Shown in pieces: positions 50,018 through 61,959 of a stretch of DNA of 61,959 nucleotides. Every line of letters begins with the position of its first letter. Position 1 is the first letter of the stretch. The translations under genes and the position numbers were made by a program. The notes under the pieces are model-generated. The model worked only from the letters and a program-made list of their open reading frames with translations. It was not told the DNA's origin and ran no database searches. Source of the DNA: Planctomycetota bacterium (lineage in GTDB: Bacteria; Planctomycetota; UBA1135; GCA-002686595); assembly GCA_020638875.1 (NCBI GenBank), contig JACKHS010000020.1, forward strand, positions 1-61,959. Direction: 5' to 3'.

Positions 50018-51644
50018 CGCGGCCCGCGTCTTCCGGCCCCGCGGAGCGCGGAGCGTCGGCGCCGCGCTCGCCGCGCTCGGCGCGCTGCGGGTTCAGCCAC
50101 TCGATGACGGCCGCCCAGCCGAGGCTCTCGCGGTCGCCCTGGAAGTAGCCGCTCACGACGGCCAGGACGCGGAAGCCCTGGGAGAGCTGGAAGGACAGCG
50201 TCGGGTCGTTGAGGCGGCCGGCGACGACCTCGGCCACGTACGCCTCGGCCGTCATCACGTCGGCGTAGCGGTGGTAGCCGCGCAGGCGCGAGCCGGCGAG
50301 CACGCGCTTGAGCCCGATCTGCTTGGCGAGGCCGAAGCGGCCGCGCTGGTAGAGGCGCTTGCCGATGCCCTGGCCCTGGAAGCCGGGCCGCACCATGACG
50401 TCGGCGGCGAAGAGCGTCTCGCCGCACACCGGGTCGTGGTTGGTGTAGAGACCGCCGCTGGTGAAGGTCGACCAGTCCTCGTCGGCGTCGTAGCGCGACC
50501 AGTCGATGACCAGGCTCGAGCACATGCCGAGCACCTGCCCCGACTCCTTGTCGACGGCCACCATCTGCCCCTGCGGGAAGAGCTCGAGGTGCTGGCGGAG
50601 CTGATCGTCGTTCCAGGGCGTGATCTCGGGGTAGATCAGGCGCGCGATCTCCTGGATGCCCGCGAAGTCGTCCTCCTGCGTGTTGCGGATCACGATCGTC
50701 GGGCGGGTGCGGCGCGGCGGCGCCTTCTCGGGCGCGGTCGAGGCCACGGCGGGCAGGAGCTGCACCACCTCGGTGCGCCCGGCGATGCTGGCGGCGTCGC
50801 GGCTGTCCTTGAGCGGCAGGACCGTGCCGCGCGTGCGGCTCGCGCGCAGCACGCCCAGGTTCAGCTCGCCGATGACCATCGACTCCTGGTTCGGCACGCC
50901 CTCGGCCAGGATGCCGTCGCGCGCGAACGGGAAGTCGCTGGGCGTGAGGATCGAGGCCTGGCCGTAGTTGAGCGAGACCGCGGGGACCATCGGCAGCGAG
51001 CCCACCGTGGCCGCCTGGATGACGAACATCTGGTTCTCGATGGCCCGCGCCTGCGCGCAGTAGCGCACGCGCAGGAAGCCCTGCCGGTCGTCCGTGTAGC
51101 TGGGGACGATCAGGATCAGCGCGCCCTGGTGGGCGGCCGCGCGGGCGACCTCGGGGAACTCGGCGTCGTAGCAGATCGCGATCGCCAGGCGGCCGAACTC
51201 GGTCTCGAAGATGCGCAGGTGCTTGCCGGGCGTGACCTTCCAGACCTCCTTCTCGAAGCGCGTCATGTGCAGCTTGGCCTGGGAGGCGTAGCTGCCGTCG
51301 GGGGCGAAGAGGAAGGCCTCGTTCGTGATGCGTTCGCCCGGACCCGGCGCGCGGACCGGGATCGAGCCGGCCATGACGTAGAGCCCGCTCTCGCGCGTCA
51401 GCTCGGTCATCATCTCGAGGAAGGCCGGCGTGCGGTCCGCCAGCGTGCGGACCTGCTCGACCATCGGGCGCTCGACGTCGCCGAGCGTCAGGAGCTGGAC
51501 CGTGAAGTACTCCGGGAAGACGAGCAGGCGGCACTCGTAGTCGGCGGCCGTGCGGACCAGGGCGCGGACCTGGTCGCGGAACTCCGCGAACGAGTGGATC
51601 GGCCGGACGTAGTACTGGAGTGTCGCGACGCGGAGGCGGTTCAT
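50001..51644 (-). CDS. Fusion of carbon-nitrogen hydrolase and GNAT acetyltransferase
   Basis: 547 residues from MNRLRVATLQYYVRPI, chosen for the conserved start and an AAGGG site. The in-frame upstream part is not conserved. The hydrolase domain (1-280) has Glu45 (VFPEYF), Lys124 (QAKLHMTRFE) and Cys158 (ICYDAEFPE). The GNAT domain (about 345-510) has ADVMVRPGFQGQGIGKRLYQRG as the acetyl-CoA loop. The combination is known from a bacterial nitrilase branch of unknown substrate. It could deamidate and then acetylate the same compound, or an amine product. The tail (PQRAERGERGADAPRSAG) is disordered. It overlaps the AmpG-like gene, so a transported substrate such as a muropeptide or sugar amide is conceivable. 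Confidence 0.9.
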   Translation of the reverse strand: MNRLRVATLQYYVRPIHSFAEFRDQVRALVRTAADYECRLLVFPEYFTVQLLTLGDVERPMVEQVRTLADRTPAFLEMMTELTRESGLYVMAGSIPVRAPGPGERITNEAFLFAPDGSYASQAKLHMTRFEKEVWKVTPGKHLRIFETEFGRLAIAICYDAEFPEVARAAAHQGALILIVPSYTDDRQGFLRVRYCAQARAIENQMFVIQAATVGSLPMVPAVSLNYGQASILTPSDFPFARDGILAEGVPNQESMVIGELNLGVLRASRTRGTVLPLKDSRDAASIAGRTEVVQLLPAVASTAPEKAPPRRTRPTIVIRNTQEDDFAGIQEIARLIYPEITPWNDDQLRQHLELFPQGQMVAVDKESGQVLGMCSSLVIDWSRYDADEDWSTFTSGGLYTNHDPVCGETLFAADVMVRPGFQGQGIGKRLYQRGRFGLAKQIGLKRVLAGSRLRGYHRYADVMTAEAYVAEVVAGRLNDPTLSFQLSQGFRVLAVVSGYFQGDRESLGWAAVIEWLNPQRAERGERGADAPRSAGPEDAGRDGAGR

Positions 51645-51830
51645 CCCTTCGGGCGACCCCGATCGACCCGGGGTTGGGGGGGGCTCCTGGGACGATTCGC
51701 GCGGGCCCTCGAAAAAAGGGACAAAGCCGCACACGAATCGCGAGCGGATCCTAACGTCTCGCCCCGCTCGCCGACTCCTTCGAGTCGGAGGAGTTCTACC
51801 TCACAGTACCGCCGGCGACGGCGGCCAGAG

Positions 51831-52382
51831 ATGGACGAGAGTTGTTCGGAGGACTTGCTCCTCCGTCGCGCCGGGTCGAAAGGGCTCGGCGTCTTCGCGG
51901 CCCGGAGCTTCGCGCCGGGCGAACACGTGCTCACGTTCGGCGGTGAACGGCTCCCGCACGGGGAGATCGCCGACTTCACCCACACCATCCAGGTGGACGA
52001 GGAGCACTTCCTCGGACCTTCGGGCGGCGTGGACGACTACGTGAACCACTCGTGCGAGCCGACCTGTCAGGTGCGGGCGGTGCGCGGCGGTCTCGAGCTC
52101 GTGGCGCGCCGTGTCCTCGAAGCCGGGGACGAGGTGACGTTCGACTACTCGACCTGCCTCGTGCTCGAGCCGCCGATGAGTCACTGCTCGTGCGGGTCCG
52201 CCGACTGCCGCCGCCGCGTGGTGTCGTTCTGGGAGCTCGCGCCGGGCTGGCGCCGTCGCTACCTGCTGCAGGGCGCGGTCCCCGGCTTCGTCGTGCGCAG
52301 CCGCGCCGTCCTGCGGCCCGCCGCGCGGCGCGCGGAGGAGCGGGCGACGCGGCGGGTGCAGCGCGCGCAGCGGCGCGGCTGA
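51831..52382 (+). CDS. SET-domain protein lysine methyltransferase
   Basis: 183 residues. The compact SET core includes KGLGVFAARSFAPGEHVLTF (SAM-binding start), YVNHSCEPTC (72-75 NHSC, pseudoknot), AGDEVTFDYS (104-107) and a post-SET cysteine cluster CSCGSADC (C119, C121, C126), which with the SET Cys binds zinc. The C-terminus (ARRAEERATRRVQRAQRRG) is basic. SET proteins methylate lysines of histones or, in bacteria, of histone-like or ribosomal proteins. The basic-tailed CBS protein 3 kb away is one conceivable target, but that is speculation. It is transcribed with the glg genes, 92 nt before glgC. Confidence 0.92.
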   Translation: MDESCSEDLLLRRAGSKGLGVFAARSFAPGEHVLTFGGERLPHGEIADFTHTIQVDEEHFLGPSGGVDDYVNHSCEPTCQVRAVRGGLELVARRVLEAGDEVTFDYSTCLVLEPPMSHCSCGSADCRRRVVSFWELAPGWRRRYLLQGAVPGFVVRSRAVLRPAARRAEERATRRVQRAQRRG

Positions 52383-52461
52383 GCGGCGCCGCGCCGCGCC
52401 GCGCTCTGCGAGGGTCCCGCTTCGTGCGGGTGCGCGGCTTCGTTTCCGCGGCCCGGGTCCC

Positions 52462-52467
52462 TAGAAT
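52462..52467 (+). promoter_or_regulatory. Candidate -10 box directly before glgC
   Basis: TAGAAT ends 7 nt before the glgC ATG, in an otherwise GC-rich stretch. If it is a -10 element, the transcript would start at or next to the ATG (leaderless). No -35 box is convincing. Confidence 0.35.
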
Positions 52468-52474
52468 CGACCGC

Positions 52475-53743
52475 ATGAACCTGTCCATGCGCGAGACGCT
52501 GGCCTTCGTGCTCGCCGGCGGGGAGGGGCGGCGCCTGTTCCCGCTGACCGAGGAGCGCAGCAAGCCCGCGGTCTACTTCGGCGGTCGCTACCGCCTGATC
52601 GACCTGGTGCTCTCGAACCTCGTCAACAGCGACGTGCGGCGCATCAAGGTGCTGACGCAGTACAAGGCCACCTCGTTGCTGCAGCACATCTCGCGCGCGT
52701 GGGGCATGTCGTCGGGTCTGCTCGATCAGTACATCGACCCCGTGCCCGCGGCGATGAACCTGGGCAAGGAGTGGTACCGCGGCACCGCGGACGCGATCTA
52801 CCAGAACCTCGACCTCCTGCGCTACACGCGCCCGCACGACGTGCTCGTGTTCGGCTCGGACCACGTCTACAAGATGGACGTGAGCCAGATGGTCGGCTTC
52901 CACCAGGAGAGCGGCGCGGACCTGACGGTCGCGACGTTGCCGGTGCCGCGCGCGGAGGCGCGCGCGTTCGGCTGCTTGAAGGTCGACGAGATCGGGCGCG
53001 TGGTCGCCTTCGTCGAGAAGCCCGCCGACCCGCCCGAGATCCCCGGCCGCCCGGGGTGGACGCTGGTCTCGATGGGCAACTACGTCTTCCGCACCGAGGC
53101 GCTGCTGAGCGAGCTGCGGCGCTGCGCGTCGCTCGACGGCTCGAGCCACGACTTCGGCAAGGACATCCTCGCCAGCGCGCACGAGCGCCTGGGCGTGTTC
53201 GCCTACGACTTCATGACGAACGTCGTGCCCGGCGAGAGCGTGGAGTCGCGCGGCTACTGGCGCGACGTCGGCACGCTCGACTCGTACTTCGAGGCCAGCA
53301 TGGACCTCGTGTCGGTCACGCCCCGCTTCAGCCTCTACAACGCCGAGTGGCCCGTGCGCGGCCTGCCGCGCTCGAGCGGCCCGGCCAAGTTCGTGTTCAG
53401 CGACGATCAGCACGGGCGCATGGGCGCCGCCTTCGACTCCATCGTCGGCGCGGGCACGATCCTCTCCGGCGGGCGCATGCAGCACACCGTGTGCTTCAAC
53501 GACGTGCGGCTGAACAGCTTCAGCACGGTGCGCGACGCCGTGCTGTTCCCGCGCGTCACCGTCGGCCGCCGCGCGCGCCTGCGCAACTGCATCATCGACA
53601 AGGGCGTGCACATCCCCGAGGACGAGGTCATCGGCGAGGACCTCGATCGCGACCGCGAGCGCTTCACCGTCAGCGAGGGCGGCGTGGTGGCCGTGTCGCG
53701 CCGCGACTTCGACCAGCTCGACGAGTTCGACATCAACCTCTGA
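52475..53743 (+). CDS. glgC: Glucose-1-phosphate adenylyltransferase
   Basis: 422 residues, the usual length. FVLAGGEGRRLFPLTEERSK binds the nucleotide and PAVYFGGRYRLIDLVLSN the activator/substrate; GTADAIYQN, VLVFGSDHVYKMD, GCLKVDEIGRVVAFVEKP and RGYWRDVGTLDSYFEA follow; the C-terminal left-handed beta helix ends VGRRARLRNCIIDKGVHIPE. It makes ADP-glucose from glucose-1-phosphate and ATP, the committed and allosterically controlled step of glycogen synthesis. First gene of glgC-glgA-glgX-glgB; the gap to glgA is 7 nt. Confidence 0.97.
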   Translation: MNLSMRETLAFVLAGGEGRRLFPLTEERSKPAVYFGGRYRLIDLVLSNLVNSDVRRIKVLTQYKATSLLQHISRAWGMSSGLLDQYIDPVPAAMNLGKEWYRGTADAIYQNLDLLRYTRPHDVLVFGSDHVYKMDVSQMVGFHQESGADLTVATLPVPRAEARAFGCLKVDEIGRVVAFVEKPADPPEIPGRPGWTLVSMGNYVFRTEALLSELRRCASLDGSSHDFGKDILASAHERLGVFAYDFMTNVVPGESVESRGYWRDVGTLDSYFEASMDLVSVTPRFSLYNAEWPVRGLPRSSGPAKFVFSDDQHGRMGAAFDSIVGAGTILSGGRMQHTVCFNDVRLNSFSTVRDAVLFPRVTVGRRARLRNCIIDKGVHIPEDEVIGEDLDRDRERFTVSEGGVVAVSRRDFDQLDEFDINL

Positions 53744-53750
53744 GGCCCCG

Positions 53751-55193
53751 GTGCGCATCCTCTTCCTCAGCGCGGAGCTCGCGCCGCTGGCCCAGAGCGG
53801 CGGCCTCGGGGACGCGGCCGGCGGCCTGGCGCGGGCGCTCGCGGCGCGCGGCCACGAGCTCGTCTGCGCGCTGCCGGCGTATCGCGCGGCGCTCGCGCAC
53901 TCGCAGTGCCCCGCGCTCGCCGAGGCCGGCGCGGTCGAGCTCGCGCTCCCCGAGCGCACGCTGCGCGGCCGCTGGCTGAAGGGCGCGCTGCGCCTGGGCG
54001 CCGAGCGCCTCGACCTGCGCCTGCTCGACCTGCCGGAGCTGTACGACCGCGACGGACTCTACGGCGACGCCGACGGCCCCTACGTCGACGAGGCGCTGCG
54101 CTTCGCGAGCTTCGCGCGCGCCGGCGCCGCGCTGGCGGTCGAGCTCGGCGTCGACGTGCTCGTCGCGCACGACTGGCACGCGGGCCTCGCGCCGTGCGTC
54201 CTGCGCGAAGTGCACGGCGACGCCGCGCGCGGCATCGCGGCGGTGCAGGTCGTGCACAACGGCGCGTACCAGGGGCGTTACCCGGCGAGCGCGCTGGCGG
54301 TCACGGGCCTGGGCCTCGAGCACTTCCACATGCACGGCCTCGAGTTCTACGGCGACCTCTGCATGTTGAAGGGCGGCCTGGTGTGGGCCGACCGCGTCGT
54401 CGCCGTGTCGCCGACCTACGCGCGCGAGCTGCGCACGCCCGGGTTCGGCGCGGGGCTCGAGGGCCTCTACGTCTGGCGCGGCGACGCGCTCGACGGCATC
54501 GCCAACGGCATCGACACGGAGCGCTTCGACCCGGCGCGCGACGCCGCGCTGCCGCACGCCTTCGACGCGCGCCGGCCGGCGGGCAAGCAGGTCTGCCGCG
54601 ACGCGCTGGTGGCCGAGTTCGGCCTCGCCGCCCCGGTCGCGGGCCGACTCGTCTGCGCCATCGGCCGCTTCGCGTGGCAGAAGGGCTGGGACGTGCTGGC
54701 CGAGGCCGTCGAGCCGCTCGTGGCGACCGGCGCGAGCCTCGTGCTGCTCGGCAGCGGCGACGCCGCGATCGCGGAGCGCCTGGACGAGCTCGCGCGGCAG
54801 CACGCCCGCCGCGTGGGGCTGTTCGTCGGCTGGGACGAAAGGCTGTCGCGCCGCGTCTACGCCGGCGCCGACGTCGTGCTCGTGCCGTCGCGCTACGAGC
54901 CGTGCGGTCTGGTGCAACTGCTCGCGCAGCGCTACGGCGCGTTGCCGGTCGCGCACGCTGTCGGCGGGCTCGTCGACACGATCGACGACGGGCGCACCGG
55001 CGTGCTCTTCGACGCGCTGGAGCCCGACGCGCTCGTCGCGGCCTGCGCGCGCGCGGCGCGGCTGTTCGAGGAGCGCGGCGCCGCGGCGCTGCGCGCGGAC
55101 CTGTTGGCCCTCGACGTGTCGTGGCGCGTGCCCGCCGCGCGCTGGGAGGAGCTCTTGCGCGAGACCGTGGAGGCGCGCCGCGTCGCGAGCTGA
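53751..55193 (+). CDS. glgA: Glycogen synthase (GT5)
   Basis: 480 residues from a GTG start (MRILFLSAELAPLAQSGGLG). The GT-B fold has HDWHAGL in the N-domain, VVHNGAYQG, VWRGDALDGIANGIDTERF, IGRFAWQKGWDVL and EPCGLVQLLAQRYG (the donor-binding E-x7 region). The N-terminal signature is AQSGGLGD, whereas most bacterial GlgA have K-x-GGL; the Lys (Lys15 of E. coli, which contacts ADP-glucose) is Gln here. The rest of the active site looks intact, so altered donor affinity is possible. The gene lies 7 nt after glgC and 7 nt before glgX. Confidence 0.95.
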   Translation: MRILFLSAELAPLAQSGGLGDAAGGLARALAARGHELVCALPAYRAALAHSQCPALAEAGAVELALPERTLRGRWLKGALRLGAERLDLRLLDLPELYDRDGLYGDADGPYVDEALRFASFARAGAALAVELGVDVLVAHDWHAGLAPCVLREVHGDAARGIAAVQVVHNGAYQGRYPASALAVTGLGLEHFHMHGLEFYGDLCMLKGGLVWADRVVAVSPTYARELRTPGFGAGLEGLYVWRGDALDGIANGIDTERFDPARDAALPHAFDARRPAGKQVCRDALVAEFGLAAPVAGRLVCAIGRFAWQKGWDVLAEAVEPLVATGASLVLLGSGDAAIAERLDELARQHARRVGLFVGWDERLSRRVYAGADVVLVPSRYEPCGLVQLLAQRYGALPVAHAVGGLVDTIDDGRTGVLFDALEPDALVAACARAARLFEERGAAALRADLLALDVSWRVPAARWEELLRETVEARRVAS

Positions 55194-55200
55194 CCTGGAC

Positions 55201-57280
55201 ATGGAGACCCTGGAACGAGGCCGCGCGCTGGGCGCGCTGCGCGAGGGCGCGTCGACCTGCTTCCGCGTGGCGGCGGACGGCGCGACGAGCGTGGAGCTGT
55301 GCCTGTTCGACGACGCCGCGGCCGAGCGCGAAGCGCGCCGCGTGCCGATGGCGCGCGCGGCCGACGGCGCCTGGGAGGCGCGCGTCGCGTGCGGCGCCGG
55401 GCAGCTCTACGGCTACCGCGCCGACGGCCCCTGGGACCCCGCGCGCGGACAGCTCTACAACCCGCACAAGCTCCTGGCCGACCCGTGCGCGCGCGCCTTC
55501 CAGCGCACCGGCCGCTTCGACGCCGCGCTGTACGCGCGCACGGCCGAGGCGCCGGGCGTGCGCGACGAGCGCGACAGCGCGCCGTTCGCGCCGCGCGCCG
55601 TCGTCGTCGACACCGAGTTCGACTGGCGCGGCGACGTGCGCCCGCGGACGCCGTGGGCGCGCACCGTGATCTACGAGGCGCACGTGAAGGGCCTCACGCA
55701 GCGTCACCCCGACGTGCCGGAGCAGGACCGCGGGCGCTACCTCGGCCTGACCGCGCCGGCCGTGCTCGCGCACCTGAGCGAGCTCGGCGTGACCGCCGTC
55801 GAACTCCTGCCCGTCCACCAGCACGCGCTCGACGAACACCTCGCGCGCGTGGGCCTCGTCAACTACTGGGGCTACTCGACGCTCGGCTTCTGCGCGCCCG
55901 ACGCGCGCTTCGCGAGCGGCGCGACCGGCGAGCAGGTGCGCGAGTTCCAGGAGATGGTGCGCCGCCTGCACGCGGCGGGCTTCGAGGTGATCCTCGACGT
56001 CGTCTACAACCACACGTGCGAGGGCACGCCCGAGGGGCCGACGTACGGGCTGCGCGGGCTCGACAACCTCGGCTACTACCGCACGGTGCCGGGGCGGCCC
56101 GACTGCTACGAGGACGTCACCGGCACGGGCAACACGCTCGACACGCGCGGCGGCCAGGGGCTCGAGCTCGTGATGGAGAGCCTGCGCTTCTGGGTGCGCG
56201 AGATGCACGTCGACGGCTTCCGCTTCGACCTCGCGCCGGCGCTCGCGCGCGACCCGCACCTCCCGAACCCCGACGCGCGCTTCTTCCAGGCGCTGCGCGC
56301 CGACCCGCTGTTCGACGACGTCAAGCTGATCGCCGAGGCGTGGGACGTGGGGCACGAGGGCTATCAGGTCGGCGGCTTCCCGGCCGAGTGGGCCGACTGG
56401 AACGGGCGCTACCGCGACCTCGTGCGCGGCTTCTGGGGGCGCGGCGGCGCGCGCGTGGCGGACCTCGCGCGCAGCCTGTCCGGCACGCGCTCGCTGTTCC
56501 AGCACAAGCGCCAGCGCGCGCACGGCGGCGTTCACTACGTGACCTGCCACGACGACTTCACGCTCGCCGACCTCGTCAGCTACGAGCGCAAGCACAACGA
56601 GGCCAACGGCGAGCAGAACCGCGACGGCCACGACGACCCGCGCTCGTGCAACTGGGGCGTGGAGGGGCCGACCGACGACCCCGCGGTGCTGCGCCTGCGC
56701 GAGCGCGCGCGCCGCAACCTGTTCGCGACGGTGGCGCTGTCGATGGGCGTCCCGATGCTCTCGCACGGCGACGAGCTCGGGCGCACGCAGGGCGGCAACA
56801 ACAACGCGTACTGCCACGACGACGAGCGCGTGTGGGTCGACTGGAGCGCGCTCGACGACCCGCGTCAGGCGGCGTTCCTCGAGTTCGCGCGCGCGGCGCT
56901 CGCGCTGCGGGCCGGCAACGCGATCTTCCGCCGCGCGGCCTTCCTCACCGGGCGCGTCGACGCCGAGGGGCGCAAGGACGTCGTCTGGCTGCACGCGGAG
57001 GGACGCGAGCTGACGCTGTCGGACTGGGAGGCCGGGCACGAGCACGCGCTCGGCGTGCTGCTGCCGGCCGCCGCGCTCGAGACGGACGAGCCGGAGGCGA
57101 CCGTGCTCCTGCTCGCCAACGGCAGCGACGCCGACGTGCGCTTCCGTCTGCCGCGCCGCCGCGGCGGCCAGCGCTGGCGCTGCGCGTTGCACACGGCCGA
57201 GGAGCCGCCGGCCGACCTCGACGGCAAGTACGTCGACCTGGCGCCGCACGCGCTCGTCGTGCTCGAGCTCGAGGGCCGCG

Positions 57281-57288
<8 letters not shown>
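55201..57288 (+). CDS. glgX: Glycogen debranching enzyme (GH13, GlgX)
   Basis: 695 residues. The N-terminal CBM48 (FRVAADGATSVELCLFDDAA, YGYRADGPWDPARG) is followed by the GH13 barrel: VIYEAHVKGLT, VELLPVHQH, VNYWGYSTLGFCAPD, DVVYNHTCEG, DGFRFDLAPAL (nucleophile Asp), LIAEAWDVG (acid Glu) and TCHDDFTLADLVSY (third Asp). It trims limit-dextrin branches left by phosphorylase. The 8-nt overlap with glgB shows translational coupling. Confidence 0.96.
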
Positions 57289-59463
<2,175 letters not shown>

Positions 59464-59473
<10 letters not shown>

Positions 59474-59559
59474 CAGTCCGTCCGGGGAGCGCGCGGGAGG
59501 CCGGATTGGAGGGCGCCGAGACGGGACGGTCGATGTCCCGGACAGGCTGCTAGCCGGCC
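59464..59559. repeat. CTAG-ended palindromic element between glgB and a convergent gene
   Basis: The arms GGCCGGCTAGCAG...GTCCGGG (59464-59486) and the complement (59537-59559) agree at 21 of 23 positions around a 50-bp GC-rich centre. Each arm's CTAG holds the TAG stop of a flanking gene: glgB on the left, the minus-strand gene at 59550 on the right. It can act as a bidirectional terminator; the form also suits a miniature mobile element. Confidence 0.8.
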
Positions 59560-59945
59560 GTCCAGAACGTGAGGAACAAGAGGAAGAACAAGAGGGCGAC
59601 CAGCACGGGGGCGTTGACGAGCCAGAGGACCGCGTAGGTCACGGTGTCGTGCGTCGTGGACCAGGACCGTATGGGACGCCGCGGACCGGCGGCGCGGTGC
59701 GCGAGCTCCGTTCGGACGAAGCCGATTGCGCTCAACACGGTCAGGGTCGGGCACAGGAAGCACACCAGCAGGGTGGCGACCGTCCGCATCCCCTCGCCGA
59801 GGCGGGCTTCGCACAACATCGTCCAGATCGCCCAGGCGCTGGGCACCTCGAGCAGCAGGCAAGCGCGGAGCAGGGGCCCGGGCCCGGTGCGGCCGAGGGG
59901 GTGCGTCGATTCGCACGGGGGCGAGGGCTGCGGCGGGTTGGGCAT
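59550..59945 (-). CDS. Small membrane protein of unknown function
   Basis: 131 residues with three hydrophobic segments (TVATLLVCFLCPTLTVLSAI, TYAVLWLVNAPVLVALLFFL, LFLTFWTAG at the very end) and a Pro-rich, soluble N-terminus (MPNPPQPSPPCESTHPLGRT). It is flanked by the glycogen genes and is convergent with glgB, divergent from glgP. The stop lies in the right arm of the palindrome at 59464-59559. No family is recognised; hydrophobic organisation is the main support for coding. Confidence 0.6.
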   Translation of the reverse strand: MPNPPQPSPPCESTHPLGRTGPGPLLRACLLLEVPSAWAIWTMLCEARLGEGMRTVATLLVCFLCPTLTVLSAIGFVRTELAHRAAGPRRPIRSWSTTHDTVTYAVLWLVNAPVLVALLFFLLFLTFWTAG

Positions 59946-60136
59946 CGCGCGTGCGCGGGTGGCACGAGACGAGAGCCGAACGCCGGCGAGGCCGCCGCAC
60001 AGCGCGCGAGCCTCGCCGCGGAGATCGCGGCTGCCGCTCCGCCCCTCGCGGGGTGGAGCGCGCCGGCCGCCGGCGCGGACTCTCGCCGCCCTCGGCTCTG
60101 GACGCGGCCCCGATCGTGCCGATGATGTCGCCTCCC

Positions 60137-61959
<1,823 letters not shown>

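Overview
This is about 62 kb of very GC-rich bacterial chromosome with no plasmid, phage or intact transposase genes. It most resembles a planctomycete. The evidence is the density of large secreted proteins with repeated beta domains, a recurrent C-terminal domain of the type PGTAFCFCDG...PCGN...IRCAG...LWYRDP...SNGY(S/T)IQW, scarce Shine-Dalgarno sites, and an ECF-sigma/anti-sigma/CHAT cluster. This assignment rests on pattern recognition, not on a marker gene. Most genes are on the minus strand.

Layout. 1-4.1 kb: a dispersed repeat, a secreted protein of unknown function and a large beta-helix protein. 4.3-12.7 kb: housekeeping genes (MscS channel, FtcD, FadE acyl-CoA dehydrogenase) and two secreted proteins that look like decayed metallopeptidases. 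12.9-26.3 kb: the most striking region, six consecutive minus-strand genes encoding secreted proteins built from 4, 5, 3, 3, 4 and 2 copies of a Cys-rich domain of about 130-150 residues plus one shared C-terminal domain. Most have their own terminator. 26.6-29.8 kb: a methyltransferase/kinase-like two-domain protein with a membrane partner, and a nitrilase-family amidase. 29.8-34.8 kb: an ion-homeostasis operon (HTH-EIIA regulator, ClC transporter, TrkH, TrkA), in which the regulator is frameshifted at a (GC)7 tract. 35-37 kb: an NHL-type protein carrying the same C-terminal domain as the six-gene array, and a small secreted protein. 37.3-42.9 kb: ECF sigma, zinc-binding anti-sigma, a CHAT caspase-like protease (frameshifted at a G5 run) and a di-heme peroxidase. 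43-46.1 kb: a regulatory-domain surface protein whose promoter is nearly identical to that of the ECF gene, a membrane protein, and a HipB-like repressor with a relic of HipA fused to it. 46.3-52.4 kb: a CbpA/CbpM chaperone pair, a CBS protein, an AmpG-like transporter overlapping a nitrilase-GNAT fusion, and a SET-domain protein. 52.5 kb to the right edge: the glycogen cycle glgC-glgA-glgX-glgB and then glgP, which runs off the window.

Cross-cutting signals. (i) A roughly 180-200 bp inverted-repeat element occurs three times, and a second palindromic element occurs once complete and once as a half. Their CTAG ends repeatedly supply the TAG stop codon of the flanking gene. (ii) Two genes 2 kb apart share a 37-nt promoter segment with 35 identities and ECF-type GAAC-N15-CGTA spacing, which suggests autoregulation plus a target. 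(iii) Two genes are broken only at simple-sequence tracts, so phase variation or assembly error must be told apart. No tRNA, rRNA, CRISPR array or riboswitch was recognised.
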